Part shown: positions 57,799 to 64,000 of the stretch, one piece after another
Numbering within the stretch: position 1 is the first letter of the stretch
Layout: every line of letters begins with the position of its first letter
Assembly (NCBI GenBank): GCA_022605425.2
Contig: JAKIMF020000005.1
Span: forward strand, 716,501-780,500
From: Hamiltosporidium tvaerminnensis
Lineage: Eukaryota > Microsporidia > Dubosqiidae
DNA length: 64,000 bases
Direction of reading: 5' to 3'
Notes under the pieces: generated by a model
What the model saw: only the letters and a program-made list of their open reading frames with translations
The model's database searches: none
Told to the model about the DNA's origin: nothing
Position numbers and translations under genes: made by a program

Positions 57799-58839
57799 AT
57801 GAATCAACTACACATGAAAGTGAAAAAACTTTTAATCAGTTTAATTGCTATGATATTTGTTTTGGTTATATGGATAATTTTTATTATTTCATCTAAAAGA
57901 AAAGATATTGAGAAAGTGAGTGCGGAAAAAAATAGAACAAAAGTTTCAGAAAATACTTTATTGCTTTCTGAGAGAAATATTGTTGGACTAGAAAACGACA
58001 AATATGTTTGTTATTTTAATTCTATAATACAAGCATTATACGTTCAAACAGATTTTATGAATAAAATATTTTCTTATAAACACAATCAAAACCAAAAATG
58101 TATTATCATTTTAAAAGAAATATTTTCACTCATGTTAAAAGGCCAAATTATTAGTACATCCAATTATTTGAAACAGATTTTAGATTTAAATGTTGATTAC
58201 AAAAGTTTTAAGTTCGGTTTTTTCGAAGACGCCTATGTGTGTTTGTCTATAATTTTTACTCAGATTTTAAATGAAATTAATGATAATAGAAGATTTAATA
58301 TCAGTAAAATCATAGATTTTAAACAATTTCAACAAGAGTTTTTCTTGGGTGATTTATATTTTTTCATACGTAAAAATACTATTCGCTGCTCTTCTTGCCA
58401 CGAAAAAACAATTAATACCATAAATGACTACACCTTTTTACTTTACTTAGAATTTTCTATACAGAAATCTATAGTGAATTGTTTAAATGTGAAGAATATA
58501 GATTGTATTTGCAGTATGTCGCGCAATATTTTTGGATCTGCAAAAATAACTACCGAAATCACAAGCTTACCAAAAAATCTAATAATTAAAAATTCACATT
58601 GGCCTTGTTCTAATAGTGATGTTCTAATAAATGAAAAAATATTTGTTCAAAATCAAGAATATACATTTAATGCATGTATATTTCATATAAAAAATTTGCA
58701 TTATTACACAGTTGCAATATTTGGGAACCGTTATTATGAGTTAAATGACGTTTTAGTAAAAGAACTGAATATAGAGTCAATTGAGAATTTTGGATATAGC
58801 CATTTACCCGATATTTTATTTTACAAGAAATCAGAATAG
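57799..58839 (+). CDS. Membrane-anchored divergent USP-type deubiquitinase (346 aa)
   Basis: The frame opens at 57781 with TTG; the first ATG is 57799. A short basic N-terminus is followed by one strong membrane span (~11-31), an RKDIEKVSAEK linker, then a minimal peptidase C19 fold. The Cys box is GLENDKYVCYFNSIIQALY (C71, the position of the catalytic Cys). LGDLYFF and an IRCSSCH knuckle follow, with a second Cys pair (CICS) downstream, then LPKNLIIKNSHW. The His box is NLHYYTVAIF (H301), with RYYELND (D317) after it. Thus C/H/D are all present, although the usual NTC and GHY contexts are altered. It is about half the usual USP length. Predicted type II or signal-anchored protein of ER or plasma membrane. 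It is convergent with the LRR gene. Activity untested. Confidence 0.78.
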   Translation: MNQLHMKVKKLLISLIAMIFVLVIWIIFIISSKRKDIEKVSAEKNRTKVSENTLLLSERNIVGLENDKYVCYFNSIIQALYVQTDFMNKIFSYKHNQNQKCIIILKEIFSLMLKGQIISTSNYLKQILDLNVDYKSFKFGFFEDAYVCLSIIFTQILNEINDNRRFNISKIIDFKQFQQEFFLGDLYFFIRKNTIRCSSCHEKTINTINDYTFLLYLEFSIQKSIVNCLNVKNIDCICSMSRNIFGSAKITTEITSLPKNLIIKNSHWPCSNSDVLINEKIFVQNQEYTFNACIFHIKNLHYYTVAIFGNRYYELNDVLVKELNIESIENFGYSHLPDILFYKKSE

Positions 58840-60059
58840 TGTGCTATTTGTATTTATTGAAATCTGCAAAAGTTTATAATTGTTGTTTATTTTTTCACTA
58901 CAAAAAAACTTTTCCTTAAATTTTACATTTATAAAATTATTAACCAGTAATCAGAAAATTGATTCATTCTTTAATTTTGTTATTATTGTTTTAAATAGTT
59001 TGTACTGACAATTAAAGCTTAAATTTTAAAGAAACATTGTATATATAAATATTAAATTTAATCTCAAAATAATACTTACGGAAATTTCATGATTATTTTT
59101 TTAATGACGAGTTTTTTCTCTTTAATTTATTTAATTTACGTTCTTTTCTCCTTTGCTAGAAAAATTTGAAATGTGATTTCTCTTAAAAAAAAGACAATCA
59201 AATGAAATTTATTTCTTGGTGGATTTATTATTTAAAATTAAATTTAAATTTTTGATTATTTCATTGGTTGGTAGCTCTTCATTTGCTTCATAGATACGTA
59301 TGATTTATACAAATTTTTCAAAACCAAAAAGACTCTACTTGTATATAAAATGATAATGCCGGGATTTTAGTGTATTCGAATCAAAAATTCCGCGAGGAAT
59401 ATTATAAGTATTGCGAGCTATTAAAGTTTAGGGTTTATATCTTTAAAATATTTTATGACCTTAAGATTTTATAATATTTGAATCTTTTTTTTGCAAAACT
59501 AAATATTTAATTGCCGGTTTCAACCGGTTATATAATAGCATTTTTACTGGTTTTAACTTAAGATTACCATAAATAATATTTAAAATTTGTGTTTATTATA
59601 TAAACCCTATGCTTTATTCTGTAATTCTGGATCCTTTAATATTGAGTTAAATCTGCTCTATTTCCTATATTTCTCTTAAAAAATCTTAATTTCTTGCCAA
59701 AAGCTTTTTAATATATTCCCTTCAGAATTTATTCTCGAATGATTTCACTTTTTACTATCTATGACTTAAAAGTATAGTTTAAAAAAATACATGTTAATAT
59801 ACAGTTTACTAATCAAATATATCTTTATTTTGTAAATGATTTCGGATGATGAATCTGTGTTGGATATTTCATTCTTTAGTAAAATTAGGATTAATTATAT
59901 AAATAGGTTAAGTATCCATAAGTTAGTTTTTCTGTATAAACTTTTGATTTCGCAGGTCTAGGTTTAATACTCGACATGAGGCTTTCGGTAAAAAAAAGTT
60001 TTGTTTCTAGCGAACTAAAAATATAACCAATTAAAATAAATCAAAATAGAAACCCACAA
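58840..60059. other. Arm-internal intergenic, no gene seen
   Basis: Mirror of 39601-40800; conserved between arms but without a readable gene. Confidence 0.45.
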
Positions 60060-60290
60060 AAAAAACTTACGTAGTTAATTATATATTACATTCGCTGTTA
60101 CTTCTAGTGTCTATGATGAACAAAAAGAGTTTTGCATTTGTTTCTTTTAATCTGTTATAACTCGAAATTAAATAAGATTTGCCTATAGATCCAGTGTGGT
60201 TTATACTCCACTAAAATGAGAACTATTATTTTGAAACAATTATACACATCCTGCCAAGCAGAAAATTTTAATGTGGTTATCTTCCCTTAA
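60060..60290 (-). repeat. Chimeric short element, copy 5 (right arm)
   Basis: Inverted counterpart of 39385-39600 with only scattered differences, so it was present before the arms were duplicated. Confidence 0.75.
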
Positions 60291-60595
60291 CTACTACATA
60301 AAAAACGTTAAACCAATTTAAATGGTGAACCTATGAATCCCACATAGACTGTATTAATAAACAATAAAACTTCCAAAGGCCAAGAACACAATAATCGATT
60401 AATATAACAAAACGAATAAAAATGATTTTTGGTCTAAATTCTAAATTTTTAGATTTTTTCTTGTAGAAATATAAACTTTACACATAAGTTTTTAAAAAAG
60501 TCTTTGAATAAACGATTTTTAATAGCAAAATTTTGTTGTCGTATAGAAAATCTTCGAATTTAATAAGCGTATATAAATATCATTGTTTTATACAT

Positions 60596-62925
60596 TTATT
60601 CCATAGATTTTTCAACTTTAAGAGACAATATATTTGGTGAAAATTCTTCTATAAAATAATCTATTGTATCCTGTGGAGCATCCGATAGAAAGCAATCTAT
60701 AAAAATAAAATTCAATCTTTTGAAGTATATTATTTTTAAATATGTATGTGCGTCATTTTCATATTCGCAAGCTGACAAGTTAATCTCTTTAGCATTCTTA
60801 ATTTGGAAAGGAAATATATATCCTTTTCTACTAAATAAGCTCCTCTTAATATCAAGTTTTCCATCATATATTCTTTTTCATCGGAGAACAGACCAGCTAA
60901 CGTAATATCCAGAAAATTACAACCTAAAATATTCAGTGATATAAGAAAATCAAGGTCTTTAAATGTATTTGTATCTTTTTTTCCAATATGAAAATCATGT
61001 ATACTAAGAATTTTCAGCTTTTTCAGGTTTGCCTTTAAAAAAATATTTTTGAGACTACCTTCTGGATAATTACGACCAAAATACAATTGTTCAGTATTAT
61101 TTACGAGAAACTCAAATTCTTTAAAAGGCTCTTCGGGGCATTCAGAAATAATTGAAAGTTTTTTAAACAATCTAGTCGAAAAAAAATTATTTATATTCTT
61201 TAAATACAAAATCCTATAATATCCATCTCCATGTAAAAATAAACTTTCAACTTTTTTCAAAGAATATAAAATTCGAGAAAGTATATTCAAATCGGCAAAA
61301 TCGTTTCCCTTAATAGAAAATTCAAAAATCGTATAATTTTCGGCAAATAAATAATCCGTATCAATCGGTTTAAGTTTACAAAATCTATAGTTAATACTCT
61401 AAGGGTTGGTAAACATAGTATTTTGCAAATCACATCAATATTGATGTCATATCTGATTATTTTTAATTCGTTTATTTCTTTACAATAGAACAAATCGGTT
61501 TCTATCTCTTGATGATTCGTAAATGAGTGACAATCAATTTTTATTGTTTTAAGATTTCTCATAGATGCAATAAACACTAATATTTGAACCTTAATTTTTT
61601 CATTAAAATATATATGAATGTAGGATATATCGTCTTTAAAAATGAAATATTCTTCATCATCATAAACAGTGTTTTCCTTTAGAATGAAATATTTACCATT
61701 AAAATCAGACTTTAAGCCGTCTAAATATATTAGTTTCATTAGTTTCTCTTCGAAATTTGAATATAAAATAACGTTTTTGATCTCTAAAATAGCGCATATA
61801 TCTTTATTTTCTATAAATTCAGTTTCTAATTCTTCTTCTTCTTCATAATCAAATTTAATGTTTATTTCTTTTAAATATATATTTTTTTGAAAAAAGATCT
61901 ATTTTCTGTTTCTATGGTTGAGTTTATTAAATATATGTGTTTAAGTCCTTTAAATACGGCATTTTCATTTAGTAATTTAAATGTCTCATCAGTAATCTGA
62001 AAGTGATAAAATAATAGCTCATAAATATTATCTATAAATAATTTGATGGAAGAATTTATCAGTTGGTAATTTACATTTTCTGTGAAAAATCCGTATTTTT
62101 CTACATTTAACATTTTTAATAAAATATAATGAATATTTGAGAAAACTATTGAATTTATGGAATATTCTTCGTACAAAGATGAATTTATATCAGGGTGTGT
62201 TAGAAATAATGTATTATTATCTAAATATGCAATATTAAATTCTTTCGTAAATAATCTTAATTTTTTATCTTCTATAAAATATTCATCATCTAGATTTTGG
62301 AAAAAAAATATTTTGTTAATTTGATTCAAGATTATCTCAGTGAATTTTATTGGCAGAATTAATCGCTTTTTAATTTTCAAAATTTGCTCTTCTAATATTG
62401 TTTTATGACATTCAAGAGCGGGTAACAAATTACAAATCAAACAATTAATAAATTCTTCACACTGATTATTATCTTCAACTCCAAGATATTCGAAGATATT
62501 TAATATTAGAAAAAAATCAAGGAGTGTAAATTTTTTAAAAGGACGATATAAAGAATCCATTAAATTTTTAAAAATAATGAAATCTGTAAAATCAAATTTG
62601 TAAACATCTATTAATATTTTATTCTCGGAATCGGAACAATAACTTGATAATATATTAAATTTCAATTTATAATTTTCTATATTTCTAAAAACGACTTCGT
62701 CTGAATGTCGCATTCTTTTTAAGTTTCTCATGTCTTTAATTTTTTTTTTCTCTTTGCTTTAATATTATTTCCTGAAATATTGTATTTTCTTTTCTCAAAT
62801 TTATTTTCATATTGAAAAGGAGTTCTCTGATCATCAGAACCGCAGATATTAAATCTAAAAACCACATCTACAGTTCTACATCTGAGTAAAATAAACAGAA
62901 TTAATATATCGAATTTCATAAACAT
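60596..62925 (-). pseudogene. Secreted BTB-like/LRR family protein, right copy, broken
   Basis: Pieces 62728-62925 (signal-like N-terminus), 61871-62731 (BTB-like part), 61287-61739, 60736-61290 and 60596-60778 belong to one gene. Private single-base losses lie near 62740, 61382 and 60782. The change at the seven-T run 61882-61888 is shared with the left arm. Where the left copy has its private loss near 38350, this arm keeps an extra base and reads through (an FSIKGNDFADLN-like stretch). The upstream ATG used in the left copy is followed at once by a stop here, so the start near 62925 is the shared one. Not translatable as a full protein. Confidence 0.75.
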
Positions 62926-62929
62926 AAAA

Positions 62930-63779
62930 TATAAATTTAAAACAAAAATTGAATCTATATCATTTTTAAGATCTTTAAGATATCGAATATTATTTTCTTT
63001 TATAATTATATAATTATACGTTTCTGGAAATCAATTAATCTAAGATTATATAATTATAAATGAAGATTGCTCGAGATTACTTCGAAAAATCTAATATTTT
63101 TTTATGTTCTTTTATTTCTGTAAAAACAAAATTTTTAATTCAAAAACAGTTAATTATTTAAAAACAGAATATAAAAAAAATTTCAATTGATGAATACTGT
63201 CTAGAATTCTTTTTTTAAAAAACGTGTAAAATCGAGAATAATCTTTTTATCAAAAAAAATTTTGGTAATAATGAAAAACGTAATTGAATTATTTGAATCG
63301 GCATTTTATAGATTTTAATCGAATTCATGACAAAAAACATCATTAGTAAGCTTTCAAGTAAATAAATCTTAAAAAAACAATAATAATTGTAAATTAAAAG
63401 CAAATTTATTAATCTAATCTGATTTCTTAAAATAGTGGCACAATTATCTATATCCTTGACTCAATAGAAATTTAAATTTTATTCGAACCAAAAAAAACTA
63501 TTTCTTGATTTTCCTTCTGTTAGTGTTTAAAAACCTCTTTATACAATTTTTCTAGCTTATGGTTAATATTTTATATTTTATCTTTTATTTTTGACATATT
63601 CTTTTAGATTATTTTTATCTGGATGTTTATTTTGTAACTATCTATCACCATCGTTCTTTAATACAATCATCACCTTTGAATTATTCAATATTTAGACACC
63701 ATATAATTTAGAGTATCAAATCTTAATATTTACTAACCTCGGTCTTCTAAGATAAAGAAATAATTTCCAATAAATTATA
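62930..63779. other. Arm-internal intergenic, no gene seen
   Basis: Contains AT-palindromic stretches ('tataattatataattata') mirrored at 36610-36680. No gene supported. Confidence 0.45.
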
Positions 63780-64000
63780 CTCCCTATGTCCGGAAATATG
63801 TTATACATTTCAAAAAAAAAACCATAGATTATCGTAAATATAAAAAATAAATAGGCAACCGTCATGAAATTGTCATAGTAAATATTCATGACAATATAAC
63901 CTAAAATATTTAACTTTAGTAATATCATTCTTAGTTAAAAAGTTACCGCTCAAACATCAGTGTTTCTTAAGGTAAAAAAAATTAATACCGCTGCAAGACG
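63780..64000 (+). mobile_element. Mariner-like element end, second copy (truncated by window)
   Basis: TIR beginning CTCCCTATGTCCGG after a TA at 63778-63779. The sequence then mirrors 35891-35672. The transposase itself would lie beyond the window. Confidence 0.85.

Larger units (their letters stand above)
57610..64000 (-). repeat. Large inverted duplication, right arm (runs off window)
   Basis: Reverse complement of 35672-42020. It contains the intact USP-like gene, the chimeric short element, the BTB/LRR pseudogene and the right end of the mariner element, in mirror order. It is cut by the window edge inside the mariner copy, so the true arm is longer. Confidence 0.93.

Noticed and set aside
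35672-64000. Palindrome as an assembly artefact
   Set aside because: The arms differ by many substitutions and private frameshifts in both directions, so they are distinct loci; long reads would still settle it.

Overview
The window looks like a gene-poor, very AT-rich microsporidian (fungal-lineage) nuclear genome. The evidence is a spliced MAP kinase with two tiny introns whose branch site is fused to the 3' splice site, compact ORFs with CCC/GGG-like motifs just upstream of some starts, a fungal-type Rtt109, a reduced Sec63 and Rad2, and a tRNA-Lys(UUU). The species cannot be named from sequence alone. A repeat-rich, expanded microsporidian genome fits better than a compact one.

Core part (1-34 kb). 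Housekeeping genes are scattered among decayed transposable elements: a helical orphan (-, 582-2285), a polytopic membrane orphan (+, 6585-7313), a 96-aa orphan (-, 9376-9666), tRNA-Lys (11889-11962), the spliced MAPK (14372-15496), a DUSP-USP deubiquitinase (-, 16560-18728), Sec63 (-, 20807-22642), Rtt109 (28081-28977) and Rad2/XPG (29295-31763). The last two genes sit inside a diverged inverted repeat (about 24880-26580 and 32015-32985).

Accessory part (34-64 kb). A large inverted duplication has arms at about 35672-42020 and 57610-64000, the second running off the window. Each arm holds a convergent pair: a decaying secreted BTB-like/LRR protein and a single-pass membrane protein with a divergent USP (deubiquitinase) fold. 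The arms are close but not identical, with private frameshifts and a private stop codon, so they are real paralogous copies. The 15.6-kb spacer is a transposon nest plus another secreted LRR-like gene (52996-54480).

Mobile DNA. There are four kinds: (i) an RTE-clade LINE (about 49010-52857, -) with further copies and many ~700-bp derivatives that keep only its 5' and 3' UTRs; (ii) an R4-like LINE with a PD-(D/E)XK endonuclease (about 45340-48790, -) with 5'-truncated copies; (iii) short chimeric elements with an RTE-like 5' module and, in one copy, an R4-like 3' tail; (iv) a plant-type mariner element with Stowaway-like ends (34172-35891). All look defective, but the short elements suggest past mobilisation in trans.
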